A stretch of 39,188 nucleotides of DNA from Clostridia bacterium. Its GTDB lineage: Bacteria; Bacillota; Clostridia; Oscillospirales; CAG-272. The position numbers and the translations under genes are program-made. The stretch spans positions 1 to 39,188 of the forward strand of contig JAFTQT010000016.1 in NCBI GenBank assembly GCA_017462615.1, given 5' to 3'. The first letter of the stretch is position 1; each line of letters starts with the position of its first letter. Positions 30,512-38,154 of the stretch are shown piece by piece. Under the pieces are notes generated by a model. It was not told where the DNA came from, did not search any database, and saw nothing but the letters and a program-made list of their open reading frames with translations.

Positions 30512-31114
30512 GGCGGCTCGTTTCGCAGAAACGAGCCCTGCAAGATGCCGCTGACCTGTGGAAATTGTAGTTCTGTGGCGCATCTTGCCCCTTGGCGGCA
30601 AGCCGCCAAGGAATTCGATAGCCGCGAAGCGGCGTCCCGTACGGGTCACTCGGTGCCGACGCAGCGCGTGGGAATTCGCCCCAACGGGGCGAAATTCCCG
30701 TACTTTTACCTTGCCCCCTCATTCGAGGGGGCTTTTTACATGGCGGCTCGTTTCGCAGAAACGAGCCCTGCAAGATGCCGCTGATCTTTTGTAGTTGAAG
30801 TTCTACAGTGCATCTTGCTATTTGGCGGCGTAGCCGACAAATGGATCGATAGCCGCGAAGCGGCGTCCCGTACGGGTCACTCGGTGCCGGCACAGCGCGT
30901 AGAATTTCGCCCCAACGGGGCGAAATTCCCGTGCTTTTTCCATCCCCCCTCGCAAATGCGAGGGGGCTTTTTACATGGCGGCTCGTTTCGCAGAAACGAG
31001 CCCTGCAAGATGCCGCTGATCTTTGGAGCCTGAAGCCCTATGGCGCATCTTGCCCCTTGGCGGCTTGCCGCCAAGGAATTCGATAGCCGCGAAGCGGCGT
31101 CCCGTACGGGTCAC
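30512..31114. repeat. Three-copy tandem array of a ~230-bp hairpin-packed repeat with tRNA-Glu 3' ends
   Basis: Copies start at 30512, 30742 and 30977 (period 230-235 bp; the third is cut short). Each contains in order: hairpin GGCTCGTTT/AAACGAGCC; a GCAAGATGC/GCATCTTGC stem around a ~31-nt variable loop; a stem CCTTGGCGGC/GCCGCCAAGG (ATTTGGCGGC in copy 2); GCCGC-GAA-GCGGC; and CCCGTACGGGTCAC, identical to the end of tRNA-Glu. The first two copies then have GAATT(T)CGCCCC/GGGGCGAAATTC and a terminator-type hairpin GCCCCCTC...GAGGGGGC-TTTTTACAT. Copy 2 changes both sides of the third stem, so pairing is kept. No protein gene is credible inside it. Confidence 0.9.
30636..30649 (+). repeat. tRNA-Glu 3'-end copy A (CCCGTACGGGTCAC)
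   Basis: 14-bp exact match to 30455-30468 of tRNA-Glu; further exact copies are at 30867-30880 and 31101-31114. Only the 3' end is copied; no full tRNA is present in the array. Confidence 0.92.
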
Positions 31115-31143
31115 CTATGCCCTTTCACGCAAAATTCAAGCAG

Positions 31144-31172
31144 TTGACAACCCCTTCCTTTTGCATTATAAT
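31144..31172 (+). promoter_or_regulatory. Consensus promoter of the LUD-domain gene
   Basis: TTGACA (31144-31149), 17-bp spacer, TATAAT (31167-31172), placed 30 bp after the repeat array. Confidence 0.9.
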
Positions 31173-31179
31173 AAGGAAG

Positions 31180-31233
31180 ATGATGAAAGAATCCCCTCGA
31201 CACAGACCGCCGTCGGAAAGGAGCTTGCCGTGA
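31180..31233 (+). CDS. Possible 17-aa leader ORF upstream of the LUD gene
   Basis: ATG-ATG-AAA-GAA... reads MMKESPRHRPPSERSLP and stops at TGA 31231-31233, overlapping the GTG start of the next gene (GTGA). It begins close to the likely transcription start and only a weak AAGGAAG precedes it, so translation is doubtful. Confidence 0.25.
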   Translation: MMKESPRHRPPSERSLP

Positions 31234-31829
31234 AGGAAGCACAACGTAATTTGGAAAAGCTGGGCTATATCGTCCGCACGTTTGAAACAAAAGAGGCCGC
31301 CGCGGATTATCTTGACGCGCAGATCGATGGCAAGATCGTAGGTCTTGGCGGTTCCGTCACGCTGATGGAGCTGGGGGTTTACGACCGCTTACAGGCACAC
31401 AACACCGTATTCTGGCACCTACCGCTGACGGAGCGGGCGGAGATCGCCCAAGCGAGGCTTGCCGCCTCCCGCGCGGAGGTTTACGTCACCTCTGCCAACG
31501 CCTTGAGCATAATGGGAGAGATCGTCAACATCGACAATACCGGCAACCGCGTGGCTGCCGCCACCTTTGGGTGCGAAAAAGTATATTTTGTGATTGGTAA
31601 AAACAAGCTCTGCCCCACTCTGGAGGCTGCCATTCACCGCGCCCGCAACGTAGCCGCTCCCCAAAACGCCCGTCGGTTGGGACTTGCGACGCCCTGTGCC
31701 GCCAACGCGGATCGCTGCTATGATTGCGACAGCCCCCAGCGCATCTGCCGGAATCTTTCTGTCTTTTGGAAAAGGCCCACGGGCTGCGACTATGAGGTGC
31801 TTCTCATTGCGGAGGAGCTTGGATTTTAA
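31230..31829 (+). CDS. LUD-domain protein (LutC/YkgG, DUF162 family)
   Basis: A 199-residue protein of the LUD family. The visible signature is GKIVGLGGSVTLMELGVYDRL near residue 35, then AEVYVTSANALSIMGEIVNIDNTGNRVAAATFGCEKVYFVIGKNKL, and a Cys-rich end (TPCAANADRCYDCDSPQRICRNLSVF) typical of the Clostridia subgroup. LUD proteins belong to lactate-utilisation and related redox clusters, but this subgroup is usually stand-alone and its substrate is unknown. I chose GTG 31230 because AAAGGAG lies six bases upstream; the in-frame sequence before it passes through the promoter and the repeat array. Confidence 0.88.
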   Translation: MKEAQRNLEKLGYIVRTFETKEAAADYLDAQIDGKIVGLGGSVTLMELGVYDRLQAHNTVFWHLPLTERAEIAQARLAASRAEVYVTSANALSIMGEIVNIDNTGNRVAAATFGCEKVYFVIGKNKLCPTLEAAIHRARNVAAPQNARRLGLATPCAANADRCYDCDSPQRICRNLSVFWKRPTGCDYEVLLIAEELGF

Positions 31830-31841
31830 GCCTACAAATAA

Positions 31842-31875
31842 AAAAACGGAGAAGCAAGCGCTTCTCCGTTTTTGA
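31842..31875. terminator. Bidirectional Rho-independent terminator
   Basis: Stem AAAACGGAGAAGC / GCTTCTCCGTTTT with AAGC loop and A/T flanks, between the convergent LUD and dehydrogenase genes. Confidence 0.88.
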
Positions 31876-31885
31876 CTTTACAGAA

Positions 31886-32938
31886 TCAGAGCCCTGCCTT
31901 TTCGAGCAGCGCCTCGGCTTCCTCGATCAGAGAAAGGGTATTTTCGGAAATAGACATCCTGCCGGAGGCGGCAACGGCGGCCTCACGGTTCTTCTCCAGC
32001 TCGCCGGGGTACAGCACAGGGCGGGCGGGATCGATGGGCGTTGCGCCCTTCAGCTCCTCGATCATCTTCTCCATAGTAGCGTTGTAGGTATCCATATCCT
32101 GCAGCTTGGAGATATCCAGGGCCATAATGAAGTGACCGGTATTGCCGGGCACCTCGGGGGTCATGGTCCAGGCGTTGACGTTCTTAAGGATGTTTGCACC
32201 GGACATGACGGCGCCCATGATCTCAACCATCAGCGCAAGACCGTAGCCCTTGTGGCCTGCGATGGGCGTCAGCACGGCCTTGCCCTTGCAGTAGTCGTTG
32301 GGGTCGGTGGTGGGCTGGCCGTCCTCCTTGCGAATGGCCCAGTCAGCGGGCATGGGCAGACCCTTATCGCGCAGATCCAGGATCTTCATATCGGAAACGG
32401 CACTGAAGGCAACGTCATACAGCACCTTGCCGTACTTGCCTGCGGGTGCGGCGTAGGAAAAGGGGTTGTTGCCAATGCCGGTGCTGCGTGCACCGGTGGG
32501 AGCAACCATGGGGTTGCCGTTACTCATGCACATGCCGAAGAAGCCCTCGTCGGCGCACATAGCGGCGTAGTAGCCCACAGCACCGCAATGATGGCTGCCG
32601 CGCACGTTCACGATGCCGATGCCGGTCTCCTTGGCCTTGGCAATGGCGATCTTGGTGGCCTTGTAAGCGGTGGGGATGCCCAGCGCCTCGTTGCCGTCCA
32701 CCATAGCCCAAGAGGGGCTGTCAAAGAGCACAGTCAGGTCGGCATCCTTCTTCATACCGCCACCAAGCAGCGCCTTTACGTAGTTTCTGGTGCGGAGAAA
32801 GCCGTGAGAAAATACGCCACGGATCTCGGTGGTAGCCAGCACCTCGGTCATAATATCCGCATCCTCGTCGGAAAGGCCGACGCGCTTATAAATGCCGTGG
32901 ATGCGCTCCTTCAGTTCTTTTACGGAAAATTCGATCAT
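31886..32938 (-). CDS. Malate/L-lactate/ureidoglycolate dehydrogenase family (LDH2) oxidoreductase
   Basis: A 350-residue NAD(P)-dependent dehydrogenase of the LDH2/AllD/YlbC family, which is structurally separate from classical malate dehydrogenase. Diagnostic parts are VLATTEIRGVFSHGFLRT (N-terminal SHG segment), VNVRGSHHCGAVGYYA, MSNGNPMVAPTGARSTGIGNNPFSYAAPAG and TPIAGHKGYGLALMVEIM. These enzymes oxidise 2-hydroxy acids to 2-keto acids or the reverse. It is the third gene of an operon with a hydroxyacid dehydrogenase and an HpcH aldolase, 16 bp behind the former, consistent with a sugar-acid or hydroxy-acid catabolic route. Confidence 0.92.
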   Translation of the reverse strand: MIEFSVKELKERIHGIYKRVGLSDEDADIMTEVLATTEIRGVFSHGFLRTRNYVKALLGGGMKKDADLTVLFDSPSWAMVDGNEALGIPTAYKATKIAIAKAKETGIGIVNVRGSHHCGAVGYYAAMCADEGFFGMCMSNGNPMVAPTGARSTGIGNNPFSYAAPAGKYGKVLYDVAFSAVSDMKILDLRDKGLPMPADWAIRKEDGQPTTDPNDYCKGKAVLTPIAGHKGYGLALMVEIMGAVMSGANILKNVNAWTMTPEVPGNTGHFIMALDISKLQDMDTYNATMEKMIEELKGATPIDPARPVLYPGELEKNREAAVAASGRMSISENTLSLIEEAEALLEKAGL

Positions 32939-32954
32939 GGTAGTTGTTCCTTTC

Positions 32955-33899
32955 TTAATTCAAAGCGTTTTTCAAGGGTCTGCCCTCGAAATAGTCGATC
33001 ACGTTACCCAGCACCTCGGTCAACAAATTCGCCTTGGCCTCCACAGAGCACCACGCCACATGAGGAGTGAGAATCACGTTCTCCATGGAGCGTAAGGGAT
33101 GATCCTCCGCAAAGGGCTCCCTTTCGAACACGTCCAGTGCCGCACCGGCGATGTGACCGGACTGAAGAGCCTTCACCAGTGCCGCCTCGTCGATAAGACC
33201 GCCACGGGAGGTGTTGACCAAAAGAACTCCCGGCTTCATTTTGGCAATGAGTGCCTCGTTTACCATATGGTGCGTCTCCTTGGTGAGGGGGGCGTTCAGG
33301 GTAATGATGTCTGCCGTTTCCACCAGCTCCTCCAGTGTAACGGGGCGCACACCCAGCTCCTTTGCGGTTTCCTCATTCAGATAGGGATCGTACACCATCA
33401 TTTCCATATCAAAGCCGCGCAGCATCGTAACCACCCAGCGGGCAATGCGACCAAAGCCCACCACGCCAAGACGCTGAACGGACAGACGATGCGCCGTGCG
33501 CATACCGACCTGCCTCCAGTTGTTCTCGGACTTGATGCGGCGATCGTACTGCGGGATGGAGCGGGACAGCGCCAGAATCAGCGCCACCGTATGCTCGGCC
33601 ACGTCATAAGTGCCGTAGGTGGGGCAATTGCAAACCGTCACACCGTGCGCGGTAGCGGCGGCAAGATCCACGGTATCGATACCGATACCGTAGCGGGAAA
33701 GCAGCTTCAGGTCGGGCATTTTGGAAAACTGTGCCTCGTCAAAGCGGACGCTCGTGAAGATAGCGGCGGCACAGCCCTCTCCCGCCTTGGCGATCTCAAA
33801 CGGATCCTTCGAATCGCAGAATACCGTTTCGATGCCGTGAGCGGCAAGCTCACTTCGATAAATAGGGGTTTCCTTCGCTAACACCAGTGTCTTTTTCAT
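32955..33899 (-). CDS. D-isomer-specific 2-hydroxyacid dehydrogenase
   Basis: A 314-residue enzyme of the D-2-hydroxyacid/phosphoglycerate dehydrogenase family. The nucleotide-binding fold reads RLGVVGFGRIARWVVTMLRGFDMEMMVYDPY. The catalytic Arg is in VNTSRGGLIDEAALVKAL, the Glu in DVFEREPFAEDHP and the His in LTPHVAWCS. The gene overlaps the 3' end of the aldolase gene by 50 bp, an unusually long overlap that implies coupled translation. It probably handles a 2-keto or 2-hydroxy acid produced or used by its operon partners. Confidence 0.92.
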   Translation of the reverse strand: MKKTLVLAKETPIYRSELAAHGIETVFCDSKDPFEIAKAGEGCAAAIFTSVRFDEAQFSKMPDLKLLSRYGIGIDTVDLAAATAHGVTVCNCPTYGTYDVAEHTVALILALSRSIPQYDRRIKSENNWRQVGMRTAHRLSVQRLGVVGFGRIARWVVTMLRGFDMEMMVYDPYLNEETAKELGVRPVTLEELVETADIITLNAPLTKETHHMVNEALIAKMKPGVLLVNTSRGGLIDEAALVKALQSGHIAGAALDVFEREPFAEDHPLRSMENVILTPHVAWCSVEAKANLLTEVLGNVIDYFEGRPLKNALN

Positions 33900-34677
33900 G
33901 GCTTACTCCTTCATTCAGTGCGTCGATGCCCTTGGCGATCTGCTTCAGACCCTTGAGCAAGCACTCCAGCTCGGAGCCGGTCCAGAAAATGTTCATGCCC
34001 TCGCCGTACCATCTCTCGCACTCGGCGAGATTATTCATGAACATACCGATAGACATCTTGTGCGCCTGGCAGACGGTGATCACCTTTCTGATGCAGGTGA
34101 TCAGACGCTCGTCGTCAAACTTGAGGGGACAGCCGCAGGCGATGGACATATCGGCAGGGCCGATGATGATGCCGGCGATCTCGTGGCCGTACTTGGTAAG
34201 GATCTCGTCCAGCAGATCTGCACCCTTGGGGGACTCGATCTGGATGAAAATGAGACGCTTTCTGTTAAACTCCTCAATGCTGTCACCCCGCAGACAAGCG
34301 CGGCCGCCGCAGCCCTTTTTGCCAACGGGCGGGAAGCGCATGGAGCTGATGGCAGTTTCTACCTGCTCCAGGCTCTCAGTTCTGGGTACCAGAATACCGT
34401 CACAGCCCTGGTCGATGGCCTTGGAAATGCAGTGATACTCGCAGTCCTGAATACGGGCAATGACGGGGAAGCTCTTGCCGTTGCAGGCTACGGCGAAATC
34501 ACCGATATTCTCGGGGCAAAAGGCACCGTGCTCCATATCCACAATGAGAAAATCGGCACCGGAGGCGGCGTACATCGGGGCAAACAGAGGGGAGGAAACC
34601 TGGCCCATATAGGCAGCAAAGATCTTCTCTCGATTGGCTAATTTCAAAAGCAGCTTGTCGGTAGAGGTAGAAGGCAT
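33850..34677 (-). CDS. HpcH/HpaI-family 2-keto-acid aldolase
   Basis: A 275-residue class II aldolase. Key motifs are FLIVDMEHGAF (metal-binding Asp/Glu and the catalytic-site His around residues 46-51), IARIQDCEYHCISKAIDQGCDGILVPRTES, the Glu in FIQIESPKGADLL, and IIIGPADMSIACGCP. These enzymes reversibly split 2-keto-3-deoxy or 4-hydroxy-2-keto acids, usually to pyruvate plus an aldehyde. The tail beyond ~250 is polar and extends over the start of the next gene. First gene of the operon divergent from an AraC regulator, with a good -10 box (34738-34743) but poor -35, suggesting activation. Confidence 0.92.
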   Translation of the reverse strand: MPSTSTDKLLLKLANREKIFAAYMGQVSSPLFAPMYAASGADFLIVDMEHGAFCPENIGDFAVACNGKSFPVIARIQDCEYHCISKAIDQGCDGILVPRTESLEQVETAISSMRFPPVGKKGCGGRACLRGDSIEEFNRKRLIFIQIESPKGADLLDEILTKYGHEIAGIIIGPADMSIACGCPLKFDDERLITCIRKVITVCQAHKMSIGMFMNNLAECERWYGEGMNIFWTGSELECLLKGLKQIAKGIDALNEGVSHEKDTGVSEGNPYLSK

Positions 34678-34737
34678 AACGTTTTCTCCTTAAAATCATA
34701 AGACTTGCGCGTCGATTTTTATCGGCGGCTTGTGTCC

Positions 34738-34743
34738 ATTATA
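34738..34743 (-). promoter_or_regulatory. -10 box of the aldolase operon, activator-type promoter
   Basis: Minus strand TATAAT without a recognisable -35 at 17 bp. This fits dependence on the AraC protein encoded divergently; the intergenic space is 143 bp. Confidence 0.55.
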
Positions 34744-34765
34744 TCACTTTTTTTGCCGAAATCTA

Positions 34766-34794
34766 TTGACTTTTTAGACTTTATATAGTATATT
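34766..34794 (+). promoter_or_regulatory. SigA-type promoter of the second AraC gene
   Basis: TTGACT (34766-34771), 17-bp spacer, TATATT (34789-34794), 26 bp before the start codon. Confidence 0.75.
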
Positions 34795-34820
34795 TAGGAC
34801 AAAGAGAAAGGAGGATCGCC

Positions 34821-35714
34821 ATGAATACTACCACCCCTGCCCCTTCCCCCGTATTTGACACGGTAGAAAAGGTGCAGCGCCAAGGTGAGCTTGGTCGCCA
34901 TCCTCACAAGGTAGCGGAGCTTTTCGTTTGTATTGGCGGCAGCGCCATTGATACCGTCAACTCCTTTAACAGCACCGTTTCCCCCGGTGACGTTTACGTA
35001 CTGACCCGAGACGTGATCCACGCCCAGACCTATATGGGCAGCTTCCGCTGCTGCATCTTCAAATTTAATATGCAGCGCCTGCTGGAGCGCGCAGCCGACG
35101 CGCATCTGGCGGAAAAGCCAGGCTTCCAGGAGCTGTTTATCAACGATGTGCGCGAACGAAAAAAGGGCGTCCCCGTCCCCAATCTTTGCATCGATGCCGG
35201 CACCGTGCGCTACGTGGAGCAAATCGCGGATATGATGAAGGACGAAAGCGATCCGGATATTTTGGACATTTTATTTCTTTCTCTGGTGGCGCTGCTCTCC
35301 ACCCGCTGCAACAGGAAACGCAGCACGGAGGCGCAGCCGATCCCCCGCGATATTGCCGAGGTGGCCTTTTACATTGAGCAAAATTTCGACAAGCCCTTGA
35401 CGTTAGAAAATCTCTCGCTGCAATGCCACTATTCCCAGCGTCATTTTGCGCGGCTGATGCGGGAGCATTACGGCATGTCGCCCATGGCGTATCTTGACGC
35501 GGTGCGCATGAAAAACGCCTGCGATCTGCTGCTGCGCACCACCCACAGCGTCGTACAGATTGCGCGGCTCTGCGGCTTTGAGGACAACAATCTCTTTTCC
35601 CGCCATTTCCGCGCGGCAATGGGCGTTTCCCCCACGGTATACCGACAGGAAAACCGCAATCTGATGCGGGTGCCGACCCTTACCGACGTGGATATCATCA
35701 ACGATGGTGAATAA
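34821..35714 (+). CDS. AraC-family transcriptional activator
   Basis: A 297-residue AraC regulator. Residues ~25-100 form a cupin sensor (LGRHPHKVAELFVCIGGSAIDTVNSFNSTVSPGDVYVLTRDVIHAQTYMG). Residues ~190-285 form the double HTH domain (PLTLENLSLQCHYSQRHFARLMREHYGMSPMAYLDAVRM ... IARLCGFEDNNLFSRHFRAAMGVSPTVYRQENR). It is divergent from the aldolase/dehydrogenase operon, whose promoter lacks a -35 box, so it is the likely activator. The inducer is unknown. RBS AAAGGAGG precedes ATG. Confidence 0.93.
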   Translation: MNTTTPAPSPVFDTVEKVQRQGELGRHPHKVAELFVCIGGSAIDTVNSFNSTVSPGDVYVLTRDVIHAQTYMGSFRCCIFKFNMQRLLERAADAHLAEKPGFQELFINDVRERKKGVPVPNLCIDAGTVRYVEQIADMMKDESDPDILDILFLSLVALLSTRCNRKRSTEAQPIPRDIAEVAFYIEQNFDKPLTLENLSLQCHYSQRHFARLMREHYGMSPMAYLDAVRMKNACDLLLRTTHSVVQIARLCGFEDNNLFSRHFRAAMGVSPTVYRQENRNLMRVPTLTDVDIINDGE

Positions 35715-35715
35715 A

Positions 35716-35758
35716 AAAAGAGCAGCGCTGCATCAAATTGATGCAGCGCTGCTCTTTT
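35716..35758. terminator. Bidirectional Rho-independent terminator
   Basis: Perfect 21-bp inverted repeat (35716-35736 and 35738-35758) between the convergent AraC and metH genes. Confidence 0.9.
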
Positions 35759-38154
35759 CAGCGTAACAGCTCTTCGGCGCAGCGCACGGCCTCCATCGCA
35801 TCTCTGGCGTAGCGATCCGCACCGATGCTGTCGGCATATTCCTGGGTCAGCACCGCGCCACCTACCATCACCCGACACCAAGGAGCCTCCTTCCGCAGCA
35901 GAGCGATCGTCTCGGCCATAGCGGGCACGGTAGTGGTCATGAGGGCGCTGAGACCAACCAGCGGAGCGTGCAAACGCACGGCCTCCCGCGCCACAGCCTC
36001 CGGCGCTACGTCCTTGCCGAGATCCACCACGGCAAAGCCGTAGTTCTCCAGCAGAAGCTTCACGATATTTTTACCGATATCGTGAATATCCCCCTTGACG
36101 GTGGCGATTATCACGGTTTTTCCCCGGGGGCTGGCGCTTCCCTGCACCGCTCCCTTGATCACCTCAAAGGCGGCCTTGGCGGCCTCGGCGCTCATCAATA
36201 GCTGAGGCAAAAATACCCGTTTTTCCTCAAAGCCCACGCCCACCGCGTTCAGCGCCGGAATGAGCTCCTGCTCCACCAGCGAAAGAGGCGGCTCGGTTTT
36301 CAGTAGCTCCGCCGTCAGCGCAGCGGCGCGCTCCCGCAGTCCCTTGACCACCGCCTCCTGAAGACGAGAGGCGTTTTCCGATACCGTTTTGGGGGTAACG
36401 GGGACTGCCGTCGTTGTTTGCGTGGCGGGAAGCGTCTCGGAGAACGCAATAAAATCCGCGCAATTTTCATCCAATCCCGCCAGCGCCCGATAGGCGTGGT
36501 AGGTCTTCATCATTTCGGCGGAATGAGGGTTCATGATGGCGGCAGAAAGTCCGGCGGTGAGCGCCATCGCAAAATACGTGCTGTTGACGGCGTCTCTTGC
36601 CGGCAAGCCGAAGGACACGTTGGACACACCAAGAGAGGTGTGGCACCCCAGCTCCTCCCGGATCATCCGTACCGCACGCAGGGTCTCCTTGGCAGCGGTG
36701 CTGTCGGCGCTGACCGTCAAGGCCAATGGATCAAAGATCAGATCCTTTTTGGCGATGCCGTAGTGCTCCGCCTCCCGGAGAATGCGCCGGGCGATCTCCA
36801 CCCGTGCCTCGGCGCTGGCGGGAATGCCGGATTCATCCAGGGTCAGCGCCACCACCACGCCGCCGTATTTCTTGGCCAAGGGGAAGACGGTCTCCATGCT
36901 CTCCCGCTTGCCATTGACCGAGTTCAGCATCGGCTTGCCGTTATATATACGCAGCGCCCGTTCCATGGCCACGGGATCGGAGGTGTCCAACTGCAGGGGC
37001 AGATCCAGCACAGCCTGCAGCTCGGTGACGGCGGCGGTCAGCATGGCGGGCTCGTCGATCTCGGGCAGACCCACGTTCACGTCCAGAACCTGCACGCCCC
37101 GCTCCTGCTCGGCAATGCCCTCCTGCAGAATATAGTCCATATCCCCCGCGCGCAGCGCCTCCTTGAAGCGCTTTTTGCCCGTGGGATTGATGCGCTCGCC
37201 AATGAGGATCGGCTCACGGTCAAATACCACCGCGTGGGTATAGGAGCTGATGACGGTTCTTTGCTTATGGTCGATGGGCTGCGGCTGCAAGCCTCTCGCC
37301 GCCGCGGCAAGCGCCGCGATATAGTCCGGCGTGGTGCCGCAGCAGCCGCCCGCACCACGCACGCCGCAGCCAAGCAGCGCCGCCACCTCACCGGCAAATT
37401 CCGTCGGGGCGACGTCATACACGGTTTTACCCTCTATCACGCGAGGCAGTCCCGCATTGGGCTTGAAAAAGACGGGAACCGAGGCCACCCGCAGATATTC
37501 CTCCACCACGGGGCGCAGCGCCTTGGGGCCAAGGGAGCAGTTGACGCCTACGGCGTCCGCGCCGAGGCCCTCCAGCATTGCCACCATAGCCTCGGGAGTG
37601 GCGCCGGTCATCAACTTGCCATCTGCGCCGTAGGCGTTGGAGACAAGCACCGGAAGGGTACTGTTTTCCTTGGCAGCCAGCAGCGCGGCCTTGGTCTCGT
37701 AGCTATCGTTCATGGTCTCAATAAAAATGAGATCAACACCGTATTTGACGCCAAGTCGCACCGTTTCGGCAAAAATGCCCACCGCAGCCTCAAAATCCAG
37801 GTCGCCGTAGGGCTTCAGCATCCGTCCCGTGGGGCCGATGTCCAGCGCCACGAATTTCGATTGCGCACCGGTGCTTTCTGCGGCGGCGCGACGGGCGTTT
37901 GCCACGGCAGCGGAGATGACATTTTCGAGCTCTGCCGCGTCAAATTTGAGAGAATTTGCCCCGAAGGTGTTGGTGTTCACCACGTGACTGCCCGCGTCGT
38001 AATAGCGACGGTGGATCTCCACGATCACATCGGGATGGGTAAGGCTCCAGCGCTCCGGCAGCTCGCCGGGCTGCAGCCCCCGGGCTTGCAGCAGCGTGCC
38101 CATGCCGCCGTCCAACAGGAAAATATGCTCTTTGAGAAAGGCTTTGAAATTCAT
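35758..38154 (-). CDS. metH: Cobalamin-dependent methionine synthase, without activation domain
   Basis: A 798-residue MetH core. Domain 1 (to ~290) is the homocysteine methyltransferase with DGGMGTLLQARG, VGVNCSLGP and GGCCGTTPDYIAAL, giving the zinc Cys set. Domain 2 (~315-570) binds methyltetrahydrofolate (IGERINPTGKKRFKEAL ... VLDVNVGLPEIDE ... GVSNVSFGLPARDAVN). The cap and cobalamin-binding domain (~590-798) contain KGDIHDIGKNI (from ~688), the DxHxxG cobalt-ligand motif, and MVGGAVLT. The enzyme transfers methyl from methyl-THF to homocysteine. The C-terminal AdoMet activation domain of E. coli MetH is absent and is encoded separately just upstream; the two genes overlap (ATGA). Confidence 0.95.
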   Translation of the reverse strand: MNFKAFLKEHIFLLDGGMGTLLQARGLQPGELPERWSLTHPDVIVEIHRRYYDAGSHVVNTNTFGANSLKFDAAELENVISAAVANARRAAAESTGAQSKFVALDIGPTGRMLKPYGDLDFEAAVGIFAETVRLGVKYGVDLIFIETMNDSYETKAALLAAKENSTLPVLVSNAYGADGKLMTGATPEAMVAMLEGLGADAVGVNCSLGPKALRPVVEEYLRVASVPVFFKPNAGLPRVIEGKTVYDVAPTEFAGEVAALLGCGVRGAGGCCGTTPDYIAALAAAARGLQPQPIDHKQRTVISSYTHAVVFDREPILIGERINPTGKKRFKEALRAGDMDYILQEGIAEQERGVQVLDVNVGLPEIDEPAMLTAAVTELQAVLDLPLQLDTSDPVAMERALRIYNGKPMLNSVNGKRESMETVFPLAKKYGGVVVALTLDESGIPASAEARVEIARRILREAEHYGIAKKDLIFDPLALTVSADSTAAKETLRAVRMIREELGCHTSLGVSNVSFGLPARDAVNSTYFAMALTAGLSAAIMNPHSAEMMKTYHAYRALAGLDENCADFIAFSETLPATQTTTAVPVTPKTVSENASRLQEAVVKGLRERAAALTAELLKTEPPLSLVEQELIPALNAVGVGFEEKRVFLPQLLMSAEAAKAAFEVIKGAVQGSASPRGKTVIIATVKGDIHDIGKNIVKLLLENYGFAVVDLGKDVAPEAVAREAVRLHAPLVGLSALMTTTVPAMAETIALLRKEAPWCRVMVGGAVLTQEYADSIGADRYARDAMEAVRCAEELLR

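Noticed and set aside
30545..31033. Short open frames through the repeat array (79, 78, 72 aa)
   Set aside because: They merely read through repeated hairpins in different frames, lack RBS, and differ by frame between copies.
30512..31114. CRISPR array or string of tRNA genes
   Set aside because: Units are ~230 bp and mostly identical, without short repeats separated by unique spacers; only the last 14 bp of tRNA-Glu are repeated, not whole tRNAs. No cas genes are nearby.
30455..31114. Prophage or integrative element att sites at tRNA-Glu
   Set aside because: The 14-bp direct repeats resemble att duplications, but the intervals are only 180-235 bp and no integrase is present; kept as a repeat array and not as an integrated element.
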